A DNA stretch of 64,000 bases, taken from positions 6,200,001-6,264,000 of the forward strand of contig HG738137.1 in the NCBI GenBank assembly GCA_000499405.2, in the 5' to 3' direction. The notes beneath the pieces were generated by a model. It saw only the letters and a program-made list of their open reading frames with translations, was not told where the DNA came from and searched no databases. Every line of letters starts with the position of its first letter. The first letter of the stretch is position 1. The stretch is from Onchocerca volvulus. Its lineage: Eukaryota > Nematoda > Chromadorea > Rhabditida > Onchocercidae. Below, one piece after another: positions 40,201-52,400 of the stretch. A program made the translations under genes and the position numbers.

Positions 40201-41474
40201 TATGAAAGCTTTACGATTGAAAAGTTGCTTAAAATTAAGGCTGACAACAGTTTTCGGTCAATTTGATTAAAACGATCTGTTTGAGAAGTGGAATTAATTT
40301 GCCAGTCAGTTTAGAAAATAAGCTTCAACATAATGGAAATTTCTCGTTCAGTTTTGTTTTGTTTTGCAATCAGTTACGGTAAATAAATTTGTCAACGCGA
40401 TATGGTATTATTTCATCAGCTTTTCAACTTGACACTGTTATTGGTTTGTTTATTAAAAAGGAAAATTTTAAAATTTGTGATAGAGTTCCGCTAATTCCCA
40501 ATTTTAATCATTTATATAAACAAATTTTGCAAAAGTATGCCGAATTTCAGTCAAACATTCGAAAGAGGCAAGCTGACCATCCAGTGGGCTGAAAACTTTT
40601 TTTTTTTTTTTTGATAAATTATAAGTAATTTCATTGGAATAAATTATTGATTTTGGGTAATTGAGATTGTTATGATAATTCCTGATTTTTTGATTTTTTT
40701 TTTTTTTAAATGCAAACATTCAAAAACATTGTCGGAAACATATCTCCGTTACATATAAATTTTATTACATTTGGCAATATATCTGGTTGCATATTAATTT
40801 GTGGATATGGTTGAAATTTTCCTGTAGTCATAGATTAGAATATTATGGATTAATAGTAATAGAATGTGCTGCCATTATTTGATGAGGAATGTGTTTGAGA
40901 TGTTAAGCCTTACTTCATGTATCAGTACGCTATGGTGCACATTTCGGACAGTCAGAAAGTTTTTTAATGCACGAAAACTTTGAATATAGACATTACCAAA
41001 AATTGGCGAGCTTAAAGTCAATAAGCCCAGGTCAACTCTAGAACGTTTTTTTGAATGTTTCTTCTCATGTAGTTATTTTAGTCACACAGTAATTCATTTT
41101 TTAATACTCATAACGTTTCAAAATCGTACATAACGTCAATTAAATACAGTAATTTCAATGACCCAATTTAGATTATTTATAATGACATTAAATATGTCCT
41201 GATATTTGGCTTTAAAATTCTTCGATAAAGGAATGTTAGATTTTCCTACCGGAAGAGAGATATTTTTTGTTTTGCAGTCTTTTTATTAATAGTTAAAAGT
41301 TACTAGTGCTGCATTTGCGAATCATACAAAATTTAGATTTTAAAGTAGTATTTTTTCATTTTTTTTGTTTATTCAGGACTGTAATCATTACAAGAATGTG
41401 AAGTAGAATTGACTGAAAAGCATTATTTTTGATAACTTAGCGTTATGTCTAAGAAAGTGATAATTTTCCTAATA

Positions 41475-41550
41475 TTTTGTTTTTTTTTTCCTGTTATGGG
41501 ATTTTTCGAATTGTAAGACTTATAGAGCATGCAATTAAACGACATATATT
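41475..41550 (+). repeat. Dispersed direct repeat, copy 1
   Basis: This roughly 76-bp segment includes TAAGACTTATAGAGCATGCA then ATTAAACGACATATATTT. It recurs at 42189-42266 in the same orientation with a modest number of differences, about 710 bp apart. No terminal repeats or coding content are seen. Confidence 0.8.
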
Positions 41551-42188
41551 TATATCGCTTTCAAAATTCCAATACTTATTTTGATTGAATATATGTATTT
41601 TTGACATTTGCGAATATACAATACATATATTTGTATGTGTTCACAGGAATATTTAAAACATACTTTTTAGATTTTTCAGACAATCTCTTGCAAACCAATT
41701 TAATAATCTAATCTGTATAATAATAATAGCTGAGTCATTCATTCAAAATACCCTCAACTTATTAATTTATTTACGGTTTTTAGCGCATTGACATCTATAA
41801 TTCTGGGCGACAGAGACTTTTCAAGGAAGTTCGATATTTGTCAAAAAATATACCAGTAAGATGAATATTAGAATGTTTCTTTCATTAAATTTTCTTTGAT
41901 TTCAAAGATTTTTAATACAACCATTTCATCACCTTCATCTTCTGTCTGTCCATTTCTGATTTAAGATGATAGCTGGTAAAGATACTGAACAATATACCGT
42001 AGAGGAATCAAAACAATCCGAAATTAATGAGAATTCTATTTGCAAAAGGTTATTGATCATTTAATTAATGGTTGGATGAAAAGTAACAATAACTGTCATG
42101 GACCGTCCCTAAACTGAAAAAATTTCTTGCATACCTTTTCACAATTGTAATTCCATTCCACTTTCAAGAAAATATACCGTTTTTTTAT

Positions 42189-42266
42189 ATTTTATGTTTT
42201 TTCCTCTTATGGAATTTTCCAAACTGTGTAAGACTTATAGAGTATGCAATTAAACGATATATATTT
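42189..42266 (+). repeat. Dispersed direct repeat, copy 2
   Basis: Second copy of the 41475-41550 element: TAAGACTTATAGAGTATGCA then ATTAAACGATATATATTT, preceded in both copies by a T-rich tract and a TTATGG(G/A)ATTTT block. Confidence 0.8.
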
Positions 42267-43207
42267 GCAGAAGTTAAATTATTTTATGTTGTTTCTATAA
42301 ATGTAAGATAGAGGATATTATTTTGGAAAATTACTAAATCTAAAAAATCCGACTGATTTTTCGACTCAGTGATTTCTGGAAAGGACTTTGAAACAAACCA
42401 TAATAAAAGGACGGCAGGAAATTTGTTGGACAGAATGACAAATTTATATAATTTGCCAAGTTTATCTAATCTTATCTAACTCTGTAAAAATCAATGCATG
42501 GCAACAAATATTTGCTATTATAAAAGGCTGTGATTAATAAATGTCAGAATTAATGACTTCGGAATCACAGATCGCTTCTGAACTATTCGTCATTGATAAT
42601 TCAAATACAAAGTTGAAAAGTGCTCCGAAAAACTTTTTGTTTCATCAAATAAAGGCGCACTTTTCTGCAGTTGACATTTTCTTCGTCATAACATTCATCA
42701 TTTTTTACAAAATTAAAAAATATGAATTTCATTTATAATTCTGTGACTCTATTTATCTTATTGACACATATCACGCTCAGTGTTATCATAAGCTTACTTT
42801 TAGAAATCTTTATCACAATACGCTCAGTTTTTGTGATAAAAATTCGTGCATCAACTTCAACTGAATTTAGTCGAACGATCCCTAAGGTATAATCATTATG
42901 ATAAAAATATAACAAAATAATGACTTAGGTGATTGCTCAATTAATTTTTAATTAAAATTTAAAATATTGAAATTCCAAACAGACATCTGTACACCTACCC
43001 TGTTCCTACATATTTCAGCGGTTCCACCACTTTGCCAGAGGGAAAATCGCGTTCGTTCATTTAATTCTCAACAACCAGGTCAATTACATGTAAAGCAAAT
43101 GAAATACGATAAATGACTATTACCCTGCAATTATTGCAATTGTTGCCATCATTGGAAAGAAGGGCGTATTGTCATTCGTGGTGTCATTTGTGTTGATGTG
43201 ACGTAGG

Positions 43208-43227
43208 ATGCATGCATGCATGCATGC
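43208..43227. repeat. (ATGC)n tetranucleotide microsatellite
   Basis: About five ATGC/GCAT units in a row. Each unit is self-complementary, so the whole run is palindromic. Confidence 0.95.
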
Positions 43228-44121
43228 ACCACCTGCAAGCCAACCAATCCAAAAGTTCCCATTCTTTATCTCTCTCTTGCAATCTAAGCGTATTTATCGC
43301 GTGTTTGTATATCTGTGTAAACTAATCCAGCATAACGAACTCTTATGGAAATGACATATGTGGAAATTAATCTGGTATAATAAACTTTTATAGAAATGAC
43401 ATCACCTAATTTTAGAATATTATTGATTGATACACTTGCAGTCATGCGTACTATTCCAGTTCATGCTCAAGTTGCAAATCATTGCTGCAAAAATCGCTTA
43501 TCACGCCAATATCGTACACTAAGGATCAACTGCTGTGATGCTAGACGTCGCATTACGCTGATCTGATCTCGTGTTCTACTGATCATTTAATTCACAAACA
43601 GTATCCGATTTAAATTACAAATTCTATGAGTCTCTTCGATGAAATACTTTTAAATAGTTAATTAGAAAATTTTCTGTCATTTAAAATTTTCTGAATAAAA
43701 ACATTGCTATTCTCTGTCATAATTGCTATTTTTCATCTTTTCAAAAATCTTATGAGAAAACAGAAAGCTTTTGCTTTGAAAATAAGAAAAGATTTCTGAA
43801 AAGAGAAAAACGCACAACAACAGAAGGATTCTCGTTTATTAGAAAGATTGTTTAAGATTTGTCGAATAAACGCTAGCAGAGAGCTCTCATAGAAATGAGA
43901 AATTAAAAACAAAACTTGGGAATTTTTGGGAAATAGATGAGAGATAGTGCTCAAGCTTAGTTGTCTATAATTTATGACTTCTGAAGCAGCCAACTCAATT
44001 TGTGACTCCCAGTGATCTTATTTTTCAGGAATTTTGGAAATGTTATATACACACTTTGTCCCATCATTTTAAAGTTTTTTTCATGATAAGAAAGATGATA
44101 AAAAGTTTGAACAACTTAAAA

Positions 44122-44270
44122 TGTTAAATTTATTAACTGATTATTCGACAAGTTTATCGATTATTCGACAACTTTTAAAAGTTAAATTTATTAATCTATT
44201 GATTATTTAAAAGTTGAAAGTTTTTTAAGCATTAAATTTATTAATTTATCGATTATTCGACGCTTATCGA
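44122..44270 (+). repeat. Imperfect tandem repeat of A/T-rich units
   Basis: Three units of roughly 60 bp begin TTAAATTTATTAA and continue with variants of ATCGATTATTCGAC. They differ by small indels. No coding frame. Confidence 0.7.
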
Positions 44271-45369
44271 AATAGAAGATCTTGGTTGGTTCCTCTGCTT
44301 CGTTTCAGCGGTACCAGGCAATTCTTGTCGCATTTATATGATCAGACTGATTCGTTGATCTAATTTATTAAGGCTTCCATATACGAATCTGTAGAATTTC
44401 ATGATTCATTGCAATTTTCTAAATAATTTCGCAAATTTCGCTTTTAACAACTACCATTCACTTTATTAATATAATTCAAATATAAGTTGCTTGCTTTTTG
44501 AATAGCAATATTTGTTTTATTCCATTTTCTCGAATTAAAATTATATTTGCTTTTTTGTGTTTATAACGAGGTAAAGAATTTATATTTATGTGACAGAAAG
44601 TGTAATGTTAATGGCACAATAAAAAGTGAACTGTTAATTTGTCGGAAATATGCTCTCATATCGATTGATTTTCTATCTGAAAACATCAAAGATTAATAGA
44701 ACATTTTATTGATTAAAATAATCAAAACATTGCAAAGATCTCAATTCAGTTTTTGATTGCTTCATTAAGACTGAATTCTCCTTTTCTTTCTTTCTCCAAT
44801 TAATTCATCAGATCTCACAATTAATATTCAAACAATTTAGATGACCGAAAGAGGTTGGAAAAAAGCTTAAAATTCTCGTATTTGTTGTTGTAATTTCTTC
44901 TTAGACTTGAATTTCTTCTTCCGAAAGTTGGTAGTAACAATATTTGTACACCGCAAAGGATAATTTGAGAAGCTTAGCTATAAGAAATAGATGGCATTAG
45001 TCTCTCATCTGTCTTAATGCCTACTCGGCTGTCGTCTTCTATTCCGCAGCTTATGATAAATGTGTAATATTTTAAATATTTTGAAAGAAATATATAAATC
45101 ACCGTTCCATCCATCCATCTAACGATTGTTCTCTACAATGAAGCTTACGTCATTCATTATAATCTTAGCGAACTGTCCCGCTGCACTGAGGGATACCAGA
45201 TTCCTCACACCGAGAGATACCAGAGTTCCCGGTACTTTTCCCAATGATAATCACTGAATCCATTCTCATCAGCACTGCTGTCGTTGTTCCTATCGTTCAT
45301 GATATCGCCATTCGGCAAGCTTCCTTTGTCAGTGTCACTTCTTTGCTGTTGTAATGCTATTATGTACAT

Positions 45370-45445
45370 GCTTGCGTATGTGTGTATGTTTGTATGTGTG
45401 TATGTGTGTATATATATGTGTGTGTGGTGTGTGTGTATGTGTGTG
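45370..45445. repeat. TG/TATG-rich microsatellite
   Basis: Runs of TGTG, TGTA and TATA alternate. The open frames spanning it (Cys/Val/Tyr runs on plus, His/Thr runs on minus) are products of the repeat and not genes. Confidence 0.9.
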
Positions 45446-45572
45446 TATGCCAAATATTTGCTGGCATAAACATTCAGCACAGCACAGCTTCCTCGTCCTC
45501 GTCGATATTAGCTGTATCGGTGACAGTGTCGAGTAGTCCAACAACAGGTTGTCTCCAATCTGGAATGGCTAT

Positions 45573-45651
45573 CCGATGGGCCTACTATCACTATTGCCAT
45601 TGTTGGCTCTGTTTCCGATGGGCCTAGTATCACTATTGTTGGCTATGTTTT
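45573..45651 (+). repeat. Tandem duplication, about 40-bp unit
   Basis: The unit 45573-45614 starting CCGATGGGCCTACTATCACT is followed directly by 45615-45651 (CCGATGGGCCTAGTATCACT) with one substitution in that stretch and a 3-base deletion, CCA, further on. Confidence 0.85.
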
Positions 45652-48600
45652 ACAGCTCTAAGAAGCATAATTTTGCTATGCCTGAAATTGTCACACTTGG
45701 ATGCTCTGAACACGTCCGTCCCGATACGCTATTGATCGCCTCCCCTGATAATCACCCCCGCTATCTCCGTTCATCTGATATCCACTCCGGAACTTACCAA
45801 TTACTCTCCATTCCTCCCAGTTGTTTTCGTTGCCGAACGCTGATGGCATATAGCAGCTCCTTTTTTCCTTTATTTTATCGGAAAATTTGTGAATTGTTTG
45901 TTTGGACAATTATAACTTCCCTCGATGGCAAATAATGGTCTCAGTGGAGTTTCCTGCCATATTCATGTTTATCAACTACAAGATCAATCTAAATTACTCG
46001 ATGCACTTGCAGTATTTGTCATACGCCTTTTAGCGCTCTCCCACTTGTCAATATTTTTCTCTAGAATTTGTCAAAAATAGAGTACCATTTATGAATTTTA
46101 GATTAGTCAAATATTCAATATGAGCTATCGATTTTTTTTAAGATAGGCCCATTCTGAACATTGTTTTTTATCTAAACTCTGTGATTCATAAACTTCCTAT
46201 TAGCTGTTTTTTAACTGCAAAGTATTTCTTCACCAATTCCATCCTATAGTTTGTTATTTTTCAAAAATTTCAAATCACTATTAAATGACATAGTTATTTT
46301 TGCACTTGTCATATTTTTTTTCAAGTTACGAGAATAATCTCATTAAAGGCCTCTGGGAAAAGCGTCTTTTGTTGGCGTTTCAGTAAATGCATTATAGTAA
46401 TTTACTAATTAATTTAGTAATTTACTAATCTCATTAGTTCAAAACTATGTTTTTACGTTTTGTTGATTAATTTCCTATTTCCAAGCATTTTTTGCCTTTA
46501 ATTTATGAAATAGATTTTCTTTTTTTCTTAGAATTAGAATTTATTTATAATAGAAACCATATGGGATGATACGCGATTTCAAACTTTCTTAAGCACCAAT
46601 CCATTTCGATAGAATTTTGGATCTTATTGCCCCTTTAGATTCATGAATTATTGCCTTGTCAGGCAGGTAATTTTCCAAAATTTTTGTTTTTATCTTCCAA
46701 ATATCAAAATGAATATTTATTTGATTTTTTTCTTTTTTTTTTTTATTTTAAATGTATCATATCTGTCTCGAAAACCTTTAGTCTCGCTTCTTAACTTTCC
46801 ATCATTTTTAGCCTGTATTCATTGTTTACATTTTTCGGACATTATATGAGGCATATCTTATCCATATGAAATGATATAGTACAAAAATTAATGCGATTTA
46901 AATCGAATGCCAAAGATGTTGCTATAAGCCCAGACATGAACCTGTACTGGTGTGCATCTTGGCTTTTCATTCATGAAACCAAAGTTTATTCATATTCAGT
47001 AATTTATTTCTAAATCTGTAATTCTGCAATGAACAACAAATGTTTTCTCTCTCCTTGAGGTCTCATTCAATCATTTCTTTATGTATTGCAATCTAAATTA
47101 TTTGCTATTCTTTAACTTCGCTCTAAAGTTTCAGAAATTTCTGCTTTCGTGAAATAAAGCAATTATAAGACAAGGGATGTGTGCTATTTTTTCAGAGACA
47201 GCTGAAAATTCATAGATTTTGTTAAGAATAATATAAATCATTGACAGCTGTAGTTTGGGAATTGATGCTTTGTGAGCTGTCTTTCAATCTTTTCGTTTTT
47301 TAATCCTGCTGTGGTGTTTCAACAGAGAAGTGAACTTTATAAAATTTTTGGGATTCTGTTTATGTCGTCTAAATTTAAAGTCACGACTTTTTTAAATTTG
47401 TCGAACTGGTTTTTTAGGAAATTTGGCATATTATTCAAAATTGTTGTGGTACAATCAAAAAGACTATTATGCTGTCTCTATTCAAAATTTTTTTGATAAA
47501 TTACCAGTGAAGGAGTCATAAATTGACAAGGGCACAGCTACGATTTTACGTTTTCATTGCTATTTCCTTTGATTTATTTATTGCTAAGATTTTTTTTTTT
47601 TTAAACTATGGACTTTCGTTCGGTTCATTTCTTGTGTCTACGTATGAAAACTTTTTAGCAGAATTAGTTTTTTCTTATAATCGCTTTCTTTTTTATATAC
47701 TTATTATTACATAAGAATTTTTCACCAAATTCCAGACTTCAGACGCTATTTGAACTTCAACGCTTGACTAAGTTTTTATCCAAGGGCTTGAATTTGAAAT
47801 CTAAGTTTTCCGTTTTGTTTCCTTACTTTAAATTTAAGTTTCGTCTATTTTCATTTTGCTTTGATTTTTAGAAGATCACTTTTTAATGTAGGCATTTAAT
47901 AAGACAAATGCTGTTTCACCTTCAAAAATTTCTCTATATTCTACGGGAAAAACAGAAGATTAAAAAATGAAATTTTTTTCATTTTTTTCATTCTGATTCT
48001 CTATCAAATGTTGTTTGTGACCTTCCATTTTAAATTCAAAAATATCTTAAGAATTCGAGGAACTGAATCAATAATATTCCGAAAGCTGGATCGAATCTTG
48101 ATTCGAACAAATTTTCAATATTTCATGCATCATATTAGTTTACTTTTTTTTAAATATTACAAAAAAGATTCCACAAAAAGTATGTTTTTGTAAAAACGTA
48201 CTTTATCTTTGATGTAATCATTGAAACTAATTTTCGTTATTTGATCGAGTCGACTACTATCTATTGTCATTGTATTTACTTTTTGGTTTGGAAAGCAAAG
48301 AGTTGTTTTGACTTGTTCGATTTACAAAAGAAACTTCTAGTGCTGTAAAATTTCTTACTCTACTTAAATTCTAAAGACAATGATCAAAATTTCGACCGAA
48401 TCTCAGAAAATAGTTTGTTTGTGATGATTATAGTCTGTAACATAGCCTTAATTACAATGACGAAACTTGCCTTAGCATTTCAATCACAGGCATCGATTGA
48501 ATGTATCAAATGGTAAAGGATATATATAAATTTTTGGAGCTTTGTTTTTTTTCACCTCAAAAATAAAAGATAAAAAAACATAACTTTTCTGGGTTATCAA

Positions 48601-49451
48601 GTGAGAAATATTGGTCAATCACTACCGGATGTTATCAGATTTTCGAGTAGACTAGATATGTGACCTGATTTGCGTAGATTAGTTAAAATTTTTAATCTTC
48701 GCTTACTGCAGCATATGCAACTTTCCTTCATATATGAGATGCTGTATTAAATGACGGGTACAAGAATGTACTATTCAGATCAAAGTCAGAACTTTTCCAT
48801 CCATTTTCGGGAAGTTGAAATCATGCTTTTATTCAGTTCTTGAAAAATGAAGCTGAAGTTAATATTCAGTTGTGGAAAGTTTTCGATATATTTCTTTTCT
48901 TTCTCTGCTCCTAATCAAGACTATTATATTTCTCGTTGATTCCTATGTGACAGATCGATGGCATGCATACCTTTGATGGTGAGATCCGATGATGAACGAC
49001 ACTTTTGGTCATTATTTGCTTGCCGTCTCGTCTGCCTTCGTATCATTATTGTGAAGACGTCATGCATTACTACAGTGTCGCACTCTTTTCTTCCTGCAAG
49101 TTTTTGTTTAACGATTAATCTCGACTTTTGACAAACATTCCCCTATCATTTGGCTCGATTTAGCCACCGTGCCGTAACTCTGAGTAAGAGGTCTTCAATC
49201 TGCATCCAATTTTTCTGGTTTTAATTTTTAGAATCAACTTAATTCGAATTTGAGAGAGAGAGAAATTAATCAAAAGTAAGCAAAAATGATTAATGTGAAA
49301 GATTTCTCAGGAGATTTCTGTAAAAGTACATTCGTTGCTAATATTGACATCATTTTTAATCATTTCATTTTTCATTGTTAAGACACGTTTTTTGCTGACG
49401 TTTTTAGAAATGTTTGAAAATAATCTATTTTAAATGTGTTGAAAATTACAG

Positions 49452-52400
49452 TTCATTATTCATTGGTGGTATCCGACAGTTGAACGGATGGGTTCTGCAC
49501 ATGCATTCTCTATGTATGTTTAATTACTTTTTTGAAGTCATTGGGTAATGTTGATGTCAACAGAAGAAATGATTCTAATTTTCTGTAATTATTTTATCAT
49601 ATCAGTATAAATGAATCTTTCTACTTATCTATTATGAGTCAGCTGAATTAAGAATGTTAAGATCGAAGACGCGAAACTTTCAAGATAAGTTTAATTTCAG
49701 TTGAGAGGTTAGTAAATGAAGATGCTGCAACTATCGGTGTCATTGGTGTGCAAACAAGAAATGTGTTCGTTTGTCCGCCCCTTATGTGTTATCCATTTAA
49801 CGCCTCTTCCGAACAAAATGTACAGGTAAGCGAAATACCGGAAGATATTTTGCAGAGTTGAGAAGCGGTACTAAAGTTAAAAAATCTAGTAGAATTCCGG
49901 AAAGGATTTGAATTATATGCTGTGTTCTGTAAGAGATTTGGTTTTTCTGTCGGAGACAGAAAAGAAAGTCATCCATTTCATATAATATCGCATTTTTTCC
50001 AATGCAGCAAGTCTCACTTGTTTCACAATTTGTAAATAACTCTAATATATCGTCATGCCATTTTTTTAATATTTAGTCTTTTTAATATCAAGCGTGTTTT
50101 TTTTACCTTGAAAATTTGAATATAATATTGAGCAAAATGTTGAAGTACAAATTGCTACTATCACAAATGGTGATTTTCAACATTTGAAACTGTTACCATC
50201 CGCGAAAGCATAGTAAATATCTCTGTTCTTCTTTAATGCAAAGAAAAAATGTGCAATACAACCTTTACAAATAAAGTTGTCAGTTTCAATTTGTTCGCAA
50301 CAAAGGAAATAATGTAATTCCCACACTGCCAAGAATTCAAATTCGTCCATGTTTTACGAACTTTTAGAGCCAAATCCTCGAATTTCTTTATCTTTTACCT
50401 GCTTCATTGATTCCCGATTTTAGATATTGAATGGATCATCAACTTTAGTTACGAACTGTATTTCCTTAGCACACGATGAACGAAATTTCGCATATGCAAC
50501 CTCATCTGCTATTAAACTCTTGGATCTCCAAACTGGTAAATTTGTAATTTTTTATATGAAAAAAAATTTGGTTTTCATCAAATTTACAAATTTATCTTCC
50601 GAGTCATTTAATAAAAAGTTCCAAATTTGGGTGAAAATTTAAAAACTCCAGTCAACCTTGATAAAATTTTGATGAATGATGTTTTTGAGAAATAATCCAT
50701 CGATTAACAAATTGCTAGTTTCCTAAAGATTAATATTTTGATATTCATCTTAGCTGCAGAACTAAGTAAGATCTCTGCTTGATAAAGAATTTGACTATAA
50801 GATAAGTAGGAGTAAAATATCGAGGCTTTTTCTCATTCTTAAATATTTCTGAAATTTAAGTTTATTCGGATGAAAGATGAAATCAAATTTCCAATTGTAG
50901 TTATCTTCGGTTTTTTTCGAAGCCCACTCAAAACTCAAAAAAAAAAAATAAAACATAAGAGAACACTTGAAATATGACATTAAATATGAAATGTAGTCAG
51001 TTAATTTTATGCCATTTATTATTTTTTTTTTTCGCTTTAGTCATTTTAAAAAAGTATGTATATGTGTTTTTATATATATATATATTGATATTATTTATGC
51101 ATATTCTTTGAATTCCGATGTCAGAAAATTTGTCGATTTTACACCACATGAAGGTGTTAATACTATAATATAACTTTTTTCCCCATACATTTACATTTTT
51201 TTGGGATTACACAAAGTCTTTTTAAAAATAAAACATTAGAAACACATATCTCATTTTTTGTATTCATAGAAACATTAAAGATAATGAGCATATTAGCCAT
51301 GATTAGAAAGCGCGAAATCTCTGTGGATCAAATAAAGCGTTAGCATTAAAAGTGTCAAGAGCAACATACAGAAAACAAGTAAAAGCAATTAAAATGGTTC
51401 AATGAAAATTTTGACATCAAATCCTTCATTTGCAAATATTACAGCAGTGCAACTTTATTCGAAATGCAGCAGTTTTTGGTGCTACATTTCTGTTTGCTCG
51501 AGACGCTACTATTTTCGGAAGTAGACTGAACCAATTTTTTTATTGAAATCAGTTTTATTGCTTGCTACAATAAATTATTACAATAGAATATAAAGAGAAG
51601 CTGGTCATTTCAAATTTTATGCTTTATTAAATAGTAATTAATGTAAATAAATTCTTTAATATTATTAGTGTGACCATCAATAAAATAATCATAAAATAAA
51701 TTGAATAAACCATCGATAGATGTTTAAGATGCTTATCGCTCTTACATTTATTCTGGTGAATTCTATAATACTCTAAATTTTGCAGGTAAAACTATAATTT
51801 GTACGTAATCTGAGTTTTGTTTTAGAGTTGAGCATTTGTGATAATGTGAATATCAGTAATCTTAATTTTATCTTGGAATGGAGTTTTTGTGATAATGTGA
51901 AGATTATTAATGATAGATAAATTCTATAAGCAGTATTTCAGGACGCGAAATGCGGACATTGGTTGGTCATAATGGACGGATTAATGCTATAACCCAAAGT
52001 AATAGGTCAGTTATTTTGGAATTTCTAATTAATTAAAAATAAGCGCTTAGATTAAGCTTATTTGAAATTTATCTTACCACTTATACTGTAATCAAAACAG
52101 AAGAGATTAGCGAGTCACAAAATTTAATGAAATACCGATTAATCGCAGTTAATCGCGATTTCATGAGAATTTTTGAATTTCATCGTTTTTTCAAAATTGA
52201 TTTTCAAAAAGACTTAAAATAGTGACGGTAGATGCTAGTTAAAGTCAAGCTCCGCTCGCGGGTTTAATTTTTTTAATTTCAGGTCCATATATATGTGGGC
52301 GTCAGCAGCTACTGACTGTACAGTAACTCTTTGGGATACAAGGCAACATCCAGCTAATGTACTAGTACGACGTTTTGATCGTCCAACCAACTGTTTATGT

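Larger units (their letters stand above)
37233..49451. other. 12 kb gene-poor interval between the CCAR1-like gene and katanin p80
   Basis: No gene is assigned. The interval holds microsatellites (43208-43227, 45370-45445), a tandem duplication (45573-45651), A/T-rich tandem units (44122-44270) and a dispersed direct repeat (41475-41550 and 42189-42266). Several short open frames (38600-38760, 39000-39400, 39560-39670, 40389-40592) have amino-acid-like runs but are broken by stops and match nothing I recognise. The missing 5' exon(s) of the katanin gene probably lie here. Confidence 0.4.

Noticed and set aside
39000..40592. Scattered amino-acid-like runs (for example ARSAGRDANELLFHFLSRKL)
   Set aside because: Broken by stops, no consistent frame and no family recognised; listed only as part of the gene-poor interval.
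42541..42738. 65-codon ATG frame reading MSELMTSESQIASELF
   Set aside because: Short, no splice support, no known family; likely chance.
45205..45544. His/Thr/Tyr-rich frames on minus and Cys/Val-rich frames on plus
   Set aside because: They are read-through of the TG/TATG microsatellite.
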